A stretch of 64,000 bases of DNA, taken from Pohlia nutans. Lineage: Eukaryota; Streptophyta; Bryopsida; Bryales; Mniaceae. A program made the position numbers and the translations under genes. Positions 22,916 to 33,638 of the stretch are shown piece after piece; position 1 is the first letter of the stretch; each line of letters begins with the position of its first letter. Below the pieces are notes generated by a model. That model saw only the letters and a list, made by a program, of their open reading frames with translations. It did not search any database and was not told the DNA's origin. The DNA is taken from positions 9,290,336-9,354,335 of the forward strand of contig CM040091.1 of assembly GCA_022496805.1 (NCBI GenBank), in the 5' to 3' direction.

Positions 22916-23499
22916 ATGGCACCCCTTAAAATGGAAAATTTCTTAAAACATTTTGCAACCTTGGTTGGCTACTTTAAACAAAGCTTGTGGTATGGTTGGA
23001 ATATGCATTTGATATGGTTTGCAAGTGGATTAAATGACATCATTAGGAATATTCAAAAAGATTCTAAAACAATATAAAATATTTTGAGAAGATTTTAAAA
23101 GACTCCATTTTGCTATATATATAATTTCTTTTTTAATGTTTTCTGTGTTTATTATATTATGTCATTAGTGCAAATTATGCTTCTAGTGCGAAAGCACCTA
23201 GTACGTTAAATTATATTTAATCACATGTTTTACAATTTAAGTAGGCTATAGTAGATCCAAAAGTTTATATAATAAACCCTTTCACATACTAAGCCTTTCA
23301 TTTCATTTAAGTCACCCATCTTATTACATTAAAACAAAACAATAAACAAAACAATAAACATAAAATAATGTAATTTTTTTCTCTACTGTAGAAAGCCATC
23401 TTGGACAACGGATACATTGTCAATGGAATAATAAGAAAATAAAATTTTAAATTGAATATCCACTTCAAACCTTTATATCTTGCAATATAAGTGGTCAAA

Positions 23500-23912
23500 T
23501 GTCACAGTGATAGAGGTAAGATAGGGCCGGTTGGATGGTACAAATTCACTGCCGTGACAAACTCACTTGCAACACCAAGTCATGCATATCACACTACTGC
23601 TCAAACGAACCCAATGTGAATCAAACACGAACCACGCAAATGTGATATATCGTCCAACACCAACCAACCAAAAAACTCACAACTTGGCAATATTGCTAAC
23701 TGAAAAACATATCTTATACCAAAAACGATTTTGCAATTCTAAGGTCACGATTACTTTTATTGTGATACTTGTTACTAAAGTGTCCATTCGCAAAAGGGGA
23801 GAGTAGTTTTGTTCCAATGACCTTATGACCCTTTGTCTTGTGGACACTTGGTCATTGACATTATGAACGGACACTCTATTCACGCCAGCCTCATCTGAGA
23901 ATCCAGAGTTTT
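23500..23912 (+). mobile_element. 5'-truncated LINE 3' region in left arm
   Basis: On the + strand it corresponds to the LINE's last 400 bp or so: the AAGTCATGCATATCACA block, then the tail (GTGTCCATTCGCAAAAGGGG, TCATTGACATTATGAACGG, ACTCTATTCACGCC) and a decayed hairpin. The same order of blocks occurs in the dated LINE at 44313-44770. Mirror at about 40509-40921. Confidence 0.7.
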
Positions 23913-24139
23913 TATCTCAAATGCCACAAAGTTTTTTCCACTCTAATTTCATTTAGTAAATTAGCACAAGTTCCCACAATTGAAAATGAAGGAAAAGGCT
24001 CCATTTTAACAAAAAAAATCTAAGTTTAAAAAAAAAAACGACATTTCAAAGAGGATTTCGAATGAAATAAACTCACAATCATAATATGAGAGAACCACAT
24101 TCTCATAATATGAGAGAACTAGATCAATAGGAGTTTCCA

Positions 24140-24302
24140 ATTAAGGTTGAATGCCCTAAAATCACTACCTCCACCAACTATGGCATATGGACTTTTTTTG
24201 GAGGCTCTATAGTTGAGACTCAAAACCATCAATTTCACTATTCAAGCAAACCAATGGCATGCGAAGCATTGCAAAGTAGTTGGTGGAACACACATTTTGT
24301 TA
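24140..24302. repeat. Repeat shared with about 27278-27420 in the same arm
   Basis: Both contain a block reading CTACCTCCACCAACTATGGC (or a near form), then GAGACTCAAAACCA, then TTTCACTATTCAAGCA and CCAATGGCA. The two copies are about 80% alike by eye. Class unknown. Mirrors exist in the right arm. Confidence 0.55.
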
Positions 24303-24505
24303 AAATTAGGCTACAAGACTGAAGAGGTGAAGGAGAGTGATTAAACTCTTCTCAAAAGGGATAGCCGGATAGGTACTTGATTTTTCCATAGTGCTTTTAT
24401 TCTTACAATATCGTTTTAATGAAATGTGCATTGTGGTTTAGGATATCAAATGTCATAAGTAGAAATTATTAGCACATAGTGTGGACATGGAGGCATTGAT
24501 ATTAA

Positions 24506-25074
24506 CTCCTAAAGGACATGGGGGGTGTTGAACTTAGCTATTGTTTTTTTGAGTAGCTCTTGTAACAAGCTCAATTCCTCATTAGTGTGAGGTAATTTTG
24601 TTGATCAGCACCGTTGAAATTAAAGAAGATTTATGTGGTTCTTTTTTTGAAAAAAAATCAACAAAATTGCACAATTTTTGAGAAAATGCCACCGTTGAAT
24701 GGATTGATGGAACTCGTTTGGGGAATTTTGTACACAAGTTGAAATCAGATTGTTCAAAAGTGCTCCAAAGTTTTTGAATTCTTTACTGTGAATAGAGATC
24801 ATCATTTTAAACATGTGATAAAAATTTGAAGTAATTTAGAAGTTAGAAGGAAGATATGAGGGTCTAAAGTGACACCTAAATACCCTCATTGCAACTAAAA
24901 AAATCATCAAAAATCGCTCATTTGATGAATTTTCAATCAAGAAGTACCTACAAATTCAACTCTAACAAAGCTAGGGTCTCTTTGTTGCTCATCCTACAAT
25001 TCAAAACCCTAGAACCCAAATTTTCTCACTTTTTGGTTCCAGAAGACGTTTGGGGACCGTATGGTTTTCTAGAG
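24506..25074. mobile_element. TTAA-flanked element in left arm (about 569 bp)
   Basis: It starts TCCTAAAGGACATGG after TTAA (24502-24505) and ends near TTTTCTAGAGG before TTAA (25075-25078). The first 150 bp match the element that runs off the right end of the window at 63840. Mirror copy at about 39347-39916. Confidence 0.6.
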
Positions 25075-25299
25075 GTTAAGCCCCCATGTACTTTCCATTT
25101 AAAACATTTGTACCAATATTGAAAATGAAATTGTGGAAAGATATGCACTCGTTAAACCTCATATCAAATACTGAAAGATAAACATTTCACCAAAGATATC
25201 ATCGCTAAAAATAAATTTATTGTTGAAGTTAGTGGTTTAAAAGCAATCAACTTTACTGCAAGAACTAATTCTAAATGTCTACAACTCTCTCCACATCTG

Positions 25300-25830
25300 G
25301 AGAATTGCAAAGATGCATTCAAAAATGAAACGAAAAGAGATATTTTGAACTTGATACATGAATAAAAGTTGTACGTTATGAATTTTAGATTCTATTCATA
25401 CGGTTAGATGACTTAGATCTATGATTGCCATCACCAATGTTTTTGTATATAATTTGAAACCAAAAAATAAAAAATTCTTTTGTAATTTGATTATGAATAA
25501 TATATTGTGATTGGTTGAAATGTAATACTCTAAGTGAAGTGATTTTTGGAGATTTTTGGGTGCTTAATTTTATGAGTTGAATTTTCAAGAGCACTTTTGG
25601 ACTATTTTTAACTAAGATCTTAGAAATGTTTGGTGAATCACTGCAACATGAAATGAGGAATTAAATTTTACTAAATCATCCCTTGCCTTTCTAACCAGTT
25701 CACACATGCATGAAACTAACTTCCCATAAATTCTTTTGTAAAAAATACACACCGGAAAAAGTGCATGACAGATGAGAAAACATGAATGGAATTTGTACAT
25801 TGTCCAAAAAATGAACGCCAAGGTAGTTAA
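25300..25830. mobile_element. Common TTAA-family copy in left arm
   Basis: Blocks in order are GATATTTTGAACTTGATACA, CTATTCATACGGTTAGATGA, GTGATTTTTGGAGATTTTTG, CACATGCATGAAACTAACTT and GTGCATGACAGATGAGAAAA. The ends are eroded. Mirror at about 38592-39122. Confidence 0.55.
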
Positions 25831-26404
25831 AGAAGAAGGAATATATGATAAATAGTAAACACATAGTCAAGCCAATCATTTAAAATGGAGCCATAACCTC
25901 TATGGAGCCCATTTGAAGGAGAAGTGGCAGCCTTACATTGGATGACAACAACATGGTTATTTCTCAAAGCCAAGGGTCATAATTGTAAGTTATGGTGCTT
26001 TTCTTTCGGGACCCTTGATGGAACATTATTTAGTGAAGAAGATCTAATGGTTCAAGTTCTAACTGGCAACAACAAATGAATACATTATTGACCAAGGTAC
26101 GTGCATGAAGGTTGTATCCAATAACTTTCTCAAACCTGCCATCTCTTGAAGGTTACCTAGTCCATGATGCTTTAATCCCTAAACGTTTGAAAATGCCTTT
26201 GCGGCAAGTAGAATATGATGTATATTTCTTGTATTTGGAAATGGATCCACACCTTCAATGGGTTTGAGTTCAACAAATAAGTTGAAATTTAAATCAATGC
26301 GGTTCTAGTGAGCTATTGAGATCTCAATTAGAACTTCTTGTTGATAGCAAATGCCAATTATACGAAAACGTATGTACTATCCCCATGGGACATTTAGGAG
26401 TTAA

Positions 26405-26840
26405 TCCCCAAATGTCCTCACCTCTTTCAAAACCCACCAATTTTGCAAAGATGCACCATAAAATGCAACTTGGCGGATATTTTTGAACTTGATGTGTAAA
26501 TAGAAGTTGCACATTATGAATTTTTGATTCTATCCATACGGTTAAATCTGTGATTTGTATCACCAATATTTCTGTATAAAATTTAAAACTTCAAACTAAA
26601 AATTCTTTTGTAACTTGATTACGAATTAGATATTGACAATTTGTACATGAAATTTGTTGTGATTGGTTGAAATGTAATACTCTAAGTGCAATGATTTTGT
26701 AGATTTTTTTGGTTGCTTCATTTCATAAGTTGACCTTTTTAAGAGCACTTTTACACTGAAATCTTTGAAAATTTGGGTGAATCACTACAACATGAAATGA
26801 AGCAGTTTTTTTTCACAAATCATCTCCTTTCTAATACCCT
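26405..26840. mobile_element. Common TTAA-family copy in left arm, abutting another end at one TTAA
   Basis: It starts CCCCAAATGTCCTCACC next to TTAA (26401-26404). The other side of the same TTAA is GGGACATTTAGGAG, another family right end. Inner blocks follow the family order to about 26840. Mirror at about 37582-38017. Confidence 0.55.
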
Positions 26841-27599
26841 TCCTTTGATCATATGTACCCATAATTTACACTAAGTGACTTCCCTGAGAATAATTCCATG
26901 ATAAATCTAATGAAATCATACCCAACTTTTAATTTTTGACTCTCCCTTGGTAACACTACTATTAAAATAATCATTTTGTAACCTCTACCCACCGGCCTTC
27001 GGAGCCTTCAACGACTTCGGTTTTTATTTGTTTATTTATTTATTCATTTATTTTTTTGTTTGTTACTTTGAAACAATGGACGTTTTATTCCAAGGCAAAT
27101 GGTTACATTAAACATCACAACTTTAGGGCCTTTTTGATGATATCAACTTTATTTTCAATGAATGACATTTCATTTGTTTTGAGATAAAAAAGACATTATT
27201 AGGCGAATTTGTGTCGAATCTGCCTAGGACTACGGTACAGGGTGGAAAGCCCTCGACAATCTACGCCCTGTAAGGTAGGATGTCCTAAAACTACCACCTC
27301 CACCAATTATGACATATAGACCTTTTTGCGAGCCACCATAGATGAGACTCAAAACCACTAGTTTCACTATTCAAGTAGACCAATGGCACGTCAAGCATTG
27401 CGAAAAAATATTTGGTGGTTTTGGGTATCATTATGAGTGAAAGTTAGTACCACATAGTGTGAACATGGGAAACTTAGATGTTTGATTTGGATCACAGGTT
27501 ACTTTCCACTTTGAAATATGTTTTTAAATTGACAAATGCGAATTAGATGTTGCAATTTTTACAATTCACATCAAAACCTATTTCAAATGCGGTCATATT

Positions 27600-27860
27600 T
27601 TTTTTCAAATTTAGCACTGCCAAAAATAGGCCAGATTGCTGAAGTTGGTGGTTTCAGGACAATCACCCGTGTATACGTTTTCGATCACCAAATTTGGGCG
27701 AGACTATTTTGGTGCCATTTTGACACCAAAGGCAGCATACATAGCATTTTAGTGTCATTTTGCTTGGTATGGAGGTTGGCACCAAATTATCTTAATTGCA
27801 TTACAATGCACCATCATGACACCATGTTCACATCCCTTGAAGTTCCTGATGTGATTCAAT
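27600..27860. repeat. Repeat shared with 48180-48970
   Basis: Shared blocks are TTTTGGTGCCATTTTGACAC with CAAAGG, a TTGGTATGGAGG block, and AATGCACCATCATG.CACCATGTTC with CCTTGAAGTTC. Spacing differs between copies. It is non-coding although a 108-codon frame crosses it. Mirror in the right arm at about 36562-36822. Confidence 0.5.
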
Positions 27861-28450
27861 AGTGTTGTTTAAAAAAAAATTCACAATATCTATTTTTTAA
27901 AATCCAAATTGTACAAATGATATTCAAGGAGCTGAAGAACCAAAAGAAACTTTGGATGGATGAAATTTTTTATAGGATCTAGTAAAGAGAGAGGTTGCAA
28001 TTTGTTAGTCGTTCATTATATGGACACATGCATGTCAAAGGGTTAATGCATAGGGACAATTTTTTTCCCTAATTTGTTCCATATAGGGGTCTGCCTAAAA
28101 AAACCACCTCCTCCTCCTATTGTTTTTTATATTTCAAAGTAGGTCCCCCTTGAATAATTTGAGGTCAGAAGCCCCAAATTTGCAAAAGAATTTGCCAAAA
28201 AGTGCCCCTATGATGCCTAAAATGGAAATTCTAGGGAAAGGAGGGGTAGTTGAATAGTGCCAGCATTAAAGACCACTAGGGATTTTAGAGACGGGATATA
28301 TGATGGGGTGCAGAGATACTTCCCTAAAGAAGGAGAATTAGTTTTCTATTCATTTGTTTTTTCTGAGTGTACTTTAACGGGTGACCCGCACAAATGAAGG
28401 GTATTTATGATATGTTAGGTTTATGTTGTCATTGACATTATGAACGGACA

Positions 28451-28960
28451 CTATACTCCACAATGTAATGGTTTAGATTCATGTGCATCCTTGGTTATTT
28501 GTTCCCATTCCTCTACATGTGGAATACAAAGGTCGGAGAATTTTCCTGACTTGTTGTATAATCTCATTTCTCCACTACGTTGATCTAGCCTCACATTTAG
28601 AGCAACCATCAAATCCCTCCATCTATTCAAAACACGGAGGTGCAGTTTTTCAAGAGGTTTATGAGGTACATAAAATGAAAGGTCTGCATTGAGAATGCTT
28701 TCACCCGTAGGTTGAAGTTCACTTTGCAAACATTGAATCATAAAAGAATAAGAACTTTTGGTAAACATGTACCAATTGGAATTTGAACGAAATGTAAATG
28801 GATCCACTCCTTGTAAGTGCTCATAACCAATAGGTCCATCCTCTCCAATTTGTTCACGTTCTACATAAAAAAACTCATGAAAAGCCGCAAGGAAGTCAAC
28901 ATATTCATCGTCTTCATCACTGTCATCCAAACTTTCCACATATCTGAAAACTTCCTCCAT
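28451..28960 (-). pseudogene. Fragment of a transposon-like ORF with start of an HHCC-type zinc finger
   Basis: A 169-codon frame starts MEEVFRYVESLDDSDEDDEY (acidic) and ends with ITKDAHESKPLHCGV. The C-terminal H-x6-H-x-G spacing resembles the first half of an integrase-type HHCC zinc finger, as in KRBA2-like and related integrase-derived genes. I infer a transposon origin, not a host gene. Its end coincides with a scrap of the LINE tail (28425-28455), so it is cut off. The inner edge of the left arm falls inside it: codons after about 137 recur in the right arm, the rest do not. Confidence 0.4.
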
Positions 28961-29764
28961 TCCTCCAATGTAACCAAGAGCAATCTCTCTTGAACTTAGA
29001 GCATCTTCACCCTATCACTAAAAACAAGAGATTCTCTTAAAACTACATAAAAAGTGTTTGTATTTAATGTTGAAAATTTTGGGCGAGTGACAGAGCCACA
29101 AAATATAAGCACGATATAGTCATATCTAAATACGTTTTTCTATAGCTAATTTAAGGAAGGGGTTAGTATCTCAAATTGATGAACATTCATGATCACCTAT
29201 GTATAGTGATTTTGATTGGTTCACAAACTATATAGAGGAACATATAGTGGTTCCAGGGTGTGGAGACGATAACTCGTGACATCAAGTTTTGGATGTGATG
29301 ATAGTGGTCAAGAACTAAATTCAAAAGAGAAGGGTGCAAATGCTATTATAGTTCAAATGGCCTACTTGACTCGAGCTCCAGCAATCAAAACTGTGCAAAA
29401 ATCCTCTCGAGCAAACGGTCATAAAATTCTACTCCACTGCGTCATGTAAATTAAATCTACAAACTTTCCATTGTCACAACATTTGAATGTAACCTTGAAT
29501 TTCAGAAAATTTTGAAAGTTTGAATGTGTGCTTCAAATTCGTATACACAAGTGGTTCAGAAGATGAAAGTGTGTGTGTTATGAGCCTGCAGTTGAGAGGA
29601 CATGGTGCCCTGGAAGCCTTGTTCTTGCGTTCCACTCCTTGCACCCATATAACTTACGCGTTCCCAATCACCACCAGTGTTCCCGACATAAAGTGTACAT
29701 GCGTAACACTTACGTCAGAAATTTTCATGCGCATGGATTCCTGTGCCCGGCCCGAAGTCAGGCC

Positions 29765-29888
29765 GTTCCCCACTCACACTTGCCAGCTCGGACTCCCATC
29801 ACCGCTAGATGGGAAAGATGCAAAGGACGGCTGAGATCGCCGGAGCCGGCAACTGAGCCGCTCTTGCTTTCCGCGCCTCAGTGACGCG
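29765..29888 (-). repeat. Dispersed GC-rich repeat, spacer copy 1
   Basis: On the - strand the order is GTCACTGAGGCGCGGAAAGC, GTTGCCGGCTCC, GATCTCAGCCGTCC, GTGATGGGAGTCCGAGCTGG. Nearest relatives are 33040-33160 and 21450-21585. Confidence 0.6.
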
Positions 29889-29889
29889 G

Positions 29890-29910
29890 GTGTATACGTT
29901 TTCGATCACC
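29890..29910 (+). repeat. 21-bp segment identical to arm sequence 27669-27689
   Basis: A 21-bp perfect match centred on TATACGTTTTCGATCACC lies exactly between the GC-rich repeat and the RPS26 upstream region. It also occurs in the right arm in mirror form. Confidence 0.8.
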
Positions 29911-30374
29911 CAAACCCTAAAAACTGAGCATCCGCACATCCAACGGCCTCCTGCGAGACCATCGACGGCGCAGAACTCATCACCCAACCCCCGAGAGCAG
30001 GTACTCAACAAAGATTCTGGCTCTCCATTTTCCTTGCTCGTTTTGCTGCATCCTTCCGCTGCGTCGCTTCCGCTGCGTCCCGCATCCTTCCGCGCATCCC
30101 AACACCGGCGTAATCCCGCTTCTCTACACGGTGCGTCCGAAGCATTGCATTCCCTCTCCTACGCCTCTTTTTCCATCTAAAAACGCCACAGTTTTGACTC
30201 AGAAATTAGGGTTTCAACTCCCATAGGTAATTGGGTTGGAGCATTTTTCGTTATTGTTTTTTGTGCTGGATTTCTTGCTGACAGTCATGAAGCGCAGTGG
30301 AGGTCTCAACAAGCATGGCCGTGACCATGTGAACCCCATTCGGCGCTCCAACTGCGGACCTTGAGTCCCCAAGG
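29911..30374 (+). pseudogene. RPS26: RPS26 5' region and exon 1 with in-frame stop
   Basis: Ribosomal protein S26 is a small-subunit protein with a CxxC zinc site. The frame at 30288-30374 reads [19 protein letters not shown], then RSNCGP, a TGA stop, then VPK. It follows the family's start (R-N-G-G-R-N-K-H-G-R-G-H-V) up to the normal exon end before a GTAATT donor. The stop and a changed Cys destroy the zinc motif. Upstream lie CAAACCCTAAA, a pyrimidine-rich leader and what looks like the 5' UTR intron (about 30226-30285, CATAG/GTAATT .. GACAG). The copy therefore came from genomic DNA, not mRNA. Later exons are absent. Confidence 0.78.
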
Positions 30375-30549
30375 TAATTCAACTTTTTCCGTTTGGAAGG
30401 TGCGAGAGACAAACTAGGCGAGGTGATTCCTGAACTCCAGAAGCACTCTTTTTATGATGCCTGAGAAAATATTAGGATAGAGATGGAGATTGGACAATGA
30501 TTTTATACACTGGAATTGACCTGGATCCCCTTCTCTTTTGCCTTGACAG

Positions 30550-31557
30550 ATTCGATCGCTGGACATGCAGAGGAAACGATTCCTCGATTGCACTGAAGTA
30601 TTTGTGGAACACATGGATCCATGTAGGTATTTTCTATCTTACCGAATTTTCTTTTTCTGAAAGCTTACATGTGCTTATTTCATCATCCTTAGTGTAAGCT
30701 ATGTTTTGTCTTGTTGAAGAATCTCATGATTGTTTAAGCTTTTTTGTTGTCAATTATGTCCGCTAATTTACACGTTTGTCGTATCACAACCTGTTCTTTG
30801 TTGGGGGGTAAAATTTTCTTGTGAGCACCTGTATCTCTGTACTTCATTCGTTTCTTGTACTATACGAAGTTTTTCTAATCCTGTATCTGGAATTCTTTTA
30901 CTTGCAGTTTAAATCTCTTTCCTGGACGGCAAGATCTGTCTATTGAAGAAAAGGTAATTATGTTTTTGAGTTTTGATCTGTGCGCATTAATCAGCTACTT
31001 CCTCTCAGAATCAACAACTATTCTTGAGCAATACTTTCCGTTGAAGTTCTTTATTGCTCTAGCACTGTAGTGGTCTTCAATCTCCAAACTTCAGAAATTG
31101 ATGGAATCACCAGGTTGCTAAGTTGCACTCGTGGTTATATTTGCACTCACGTATAAGTTGTATTTGTCCATTAGTTATGGGCATGTCTTCTTGTTAGCCT
31201 TCTGATGAATTTTAATGCAAACAACTGGCAACAGTGCAGTACATAATGAGAAGGTTTCAAAACATGCTCTCTTAGATGGTGCTGAGAAGATAATAGATTT
31301 TGCAGTTTTGATGTCAGTTCAGATGGTGAAAGAAATTGCTTTATTGGGTCTCAAAATGTGAATCATCCAACTACTAGTATTTGTTTTGAGTGGCGTTGAG
31401 CTGAGTCTCTCTTGGTTTTGAATGCTAGTTTTTTGACGTGTGAAGCAATGTGAACTTTGTTTCAGGCCATTCAGAACAAATATGACGCCAGAAGGTTCCT
31501 TCCCATTTGGAATGCAGTTATCATTAGTCTTCGAGAGGAGGATCTCTTGAATAACAG
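30550..31557 (+). pseudogene. Three internal exons of a callose synthase (GSL) gene
   Basis: Callose synthases are large plasma-membrane enzymes that make beta-1,3-glucan. Exons read 30550-30626 (IRSLDMQRKRFLDCTEVFVE), 30908-30953 (LNLFPGRQDLSIEEK) and 31466-31557 (KYDARRFLPIWNAVIISLRE then EDLLNN). All junctions are GT..AG and all phases agree, so no break has accumulated. The pattern matches the conserved stretch of plant GSL proteins that runs from GEIRS to WN.II.SLREED..SNREM, closest by memory to the GSL8/GSL10 type. The rest of the roughly 1,900-residue protein is absent. It directly follows RPS26 exon 1, giving a chimeric exon order. Confidence 0.7.
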
Positions 31558-32118
31558 GTGACATGAAATTGGCTGTGCATTTTATGTTGAAAATTATTTT
31601 GTAATGTGGCATTGCTGACAGTAATAGTTGAATTTTCTTTTGTGTTTTTGATATGGGAGTCAGTCCCATACGCTCACCGTGAGCCACCACCTGTCCATTT
31701 AGCTACTGATGAAGTACTGTTGGGTGTGGAATGTTTCACAATATATATTGTAGAGCCAAGGCAGTGATGGTGCATAGGAATGAATGTTACGAGATTGGCA
31801 TTTTCAAACTGTAGCAATCACTAACAGTGTACTGTTTTAGGTCTCATTCAATTGTTTTCATCTTTCTACTATATTATTGCACATGTTTATATTATAACTC
31901 TCTTTTTTAGTGGTTATGCAGAGAAGGATATGTATGAGAAACGTAATAGGTTTTGGCAACATGCTTCCAATTGAGGAAGTAGCATCAACATGTAGATGTG
32001 GAGATATAGAAATATGTAGATACGGAGTTGAAATTAGGCTAGATGCAGAGATAGCAAATCAACATTGTGCGAAATTCAAATCTACGGATTTTGATTACTT
32101 CCAAAGTTATTGTTGGAA
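31558..32118. other. Spacer DNA, no recognised feature
   Basis: I looked for the next callose synthase exon (EMDLL.. block) and did not find it. No gene is called. Confidence 0.45.
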
Positions 32119-32202
32119 ATACAAATTTACGGTTTTTAAATGCAAATCTATGATTTTTGAATACAAATCAACGGTTTTTGAATACAAATCTACGGTTTTT
32201 GA
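32119..32202 (+). repeat. 21-bp tandem repeat, 4 units
   Basis: The unit is ATACAAATCTACGGTTTTTG plus A, four times. As a multiple of three it keeps a frame open (heptads around FEYKSTV), but there is no other sign of coding. Confidence 0.85.
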
Positions 32203-32981
32203 ATACCCTCAAATCTATGTCTTGGTGATGATTCCGTGAAATTTTGGAAGATGATGTAATCTACCACCGAGAAACATTTGTAATCATCTTCAAAATGAGG
32301 ATTTCCAAAAATCTAGGATTCTACTTGGATTTTGTCGTGCACAAATTTCACAGAATTGAAGATTTAGGTTTATTAGAATCTACAACTGCCGAAGAAATTT
32401 GAAAATCTTGAAGAAATTTGAAAATTTTGTCATGTGGGAAATCATAGCAATTCCCGCATGACATTCCCTCAAGGTCATGCGGGAAATGCTCAATTTTTCC
32501 CACTTGGGACATTCCCACATGGCATGTGACTCTTTGTTGTTTTAGATAGGAAACCCTTTGATTTCCCATGTGGGAACGCGCCCAAGGCTCCTTGTGATGT
32601 CTTCTATCATAGTCTAACATTCATTACCACGAGCAGCCTCCCGCAAACGCGAAAAATTCAATGACCACTGATCTGCTCCGACACTCTCACACTCCCACAG
32701 CGTGCAGTAACGCTTGAGATTAACACTACAGCGAGATATAGCGGGAGAATGATGATCGAGGACACAGACGCACGTAAAAACGTACCAATATTTCCTGGCC
32801 CGTCGGAGTGGGAGCGATTTCTTCACTACGACTGAGCTCCGAGCTTGCCTCTACTGCTAAGCTACTGCTTCTACTTACGTCCTCGGTACACAACTTTTCC
32901 TCAGCGAAAGGGGAACGGAATCACAGCGCAAGGCGAGCAGAATCACAACAGAAGTAGAGCGGAATGAAAACAAAGCCGAGC
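32203..32981. other. Spacer: GTGGGAAAT-type motifs, then GC-richer leader-like block
   Basis: 32428-32580 repeats forms of CATGTGGGAAAT / TTCCCGCATGACATTCCC, also seen at 21380-21440. 32640-32900 is GC-richer. On the - strand it has an ATG at 32826 (MKKSLPLRRARKYW) followed by GTACGT, like a first exon and donor. Product unknown. Confidence 0.4.
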
Positions 32982-33047
32982 AGAATCACTGTCACTGAGG
33001 CGGAGAATCACCGTCACTGAGGCGGAGAATCACTGTCACTGAGGCGC
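32982..33047 (+). repeat. 22-bp tandem repeat, 3 units
   Basis: The unit AGAATCACTGTCACTGAGGC plus GG is present three times with single changes. It leads straight into the GC-rich dispersed repeat copy at 33040. Confidence 0.88.
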
Positions 33048-33165
33048 AGAATGATGGACCGGCTCTGTTGCCGGCTCCTTGAATCTCAGCCCCTGAGATC
33101 CACGTTCTCATCCGATGGTGGAGCTGGTCCGAGCTGGCTGCTGGGGTCGCAGGCTGCCTGTCGTT
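33040..33165 (+). repeat. Dispersed GC-rich repeat, spacer copy 2
   Basis: Order: GAGGCGCAGAATG, GTTGCCGGCTCC, GAATCTCAGCCCCTGAGATC, GATGGTGGAGCTGGTCCGAG. It shares the GTTGCCGGCTCC stretch best with 29765-29888. Confidence 0.55.
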
Positions 33166-33459
33166 CCCATTGCCTTGCGCGTTCCCAACATCCGTGTGCC
33201 CCCGTGCCCGCTGCCCGTGTGTATTATCGCCCAGCTTTTGTCGCTTCATCAATTAATCTACTGTGACCTGTTAGTAAATCATTCCATGAATGAATTACTA
33301 ACTTGTACAGGACGAGTGTCTGCAAGTGCATGGAATAATCATATAAGTCTCCTTGAGCCATAACCTTCTAACTACCTTTCACAGAAATTAAAACCAAGAG
33401 CTGATAAATCACATCCAAATGTCACCCGAAATGCACGAGTCTATCAATCAAGTTATATC

Positions 33460-33624
33460 TCACCCTCCATGGAAAAAGTAAACTGGCTAAAAATACTCAC
33501 TTTGGACCCTATATTATCGAGTGCAGTAAAACAATAAAACTTGATTTTTGAGAGATCTAGGAAAGCCACCTCAAATTCTATTTTTATCCAGTTTAGTTTT
33601 TCCACGGAGGATGAGATGTCACAC
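33460..33624. mobile_element. MITE of the CTCACCCTCC family
   Basis: The ends are CTCACCCTCCATGGAAAAAG and the inverse TTTTTCCACGGAGGATGAG. Same family as 2978-3136 and 15516-15676. Confidence 0.7.
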
Positions 33625-33638
33625 ATTGTGACACTCAC

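Larger units (their letters stand above)
20491..28549 (+). repeat. Left arm of giant inverted repeat (8059 bp)
   Basis: Each base pairs with the reverse complement of 35873-43930. The coordinate sum is 64421 in the outer part and 64422 in the inner part, which means one single-base indel in the whole arm; it lies in an A-run at 24011-24018 (8 A here, 7 in the other arm). All frames I compared across 21.3-27.9 kb are identical. The few differences found are transitions in the outer exon. The outer edge is sharp at 20491 and the inner edge at 28549. Confidence 0.97.

Noticed and set aside
27536..27862. 108-codon frame in each arm (also 36560-36886)
   Set aside because: It overlaps a non-coding repeat also found near 48.2-48.9 kb with indels that do not keep the frame.
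31319..31690. 123-codon - strand frame over the callose synthase exon
   Set aside because: It crosses an exon of the + strand fragment that has a clear family match and intact splice sites.
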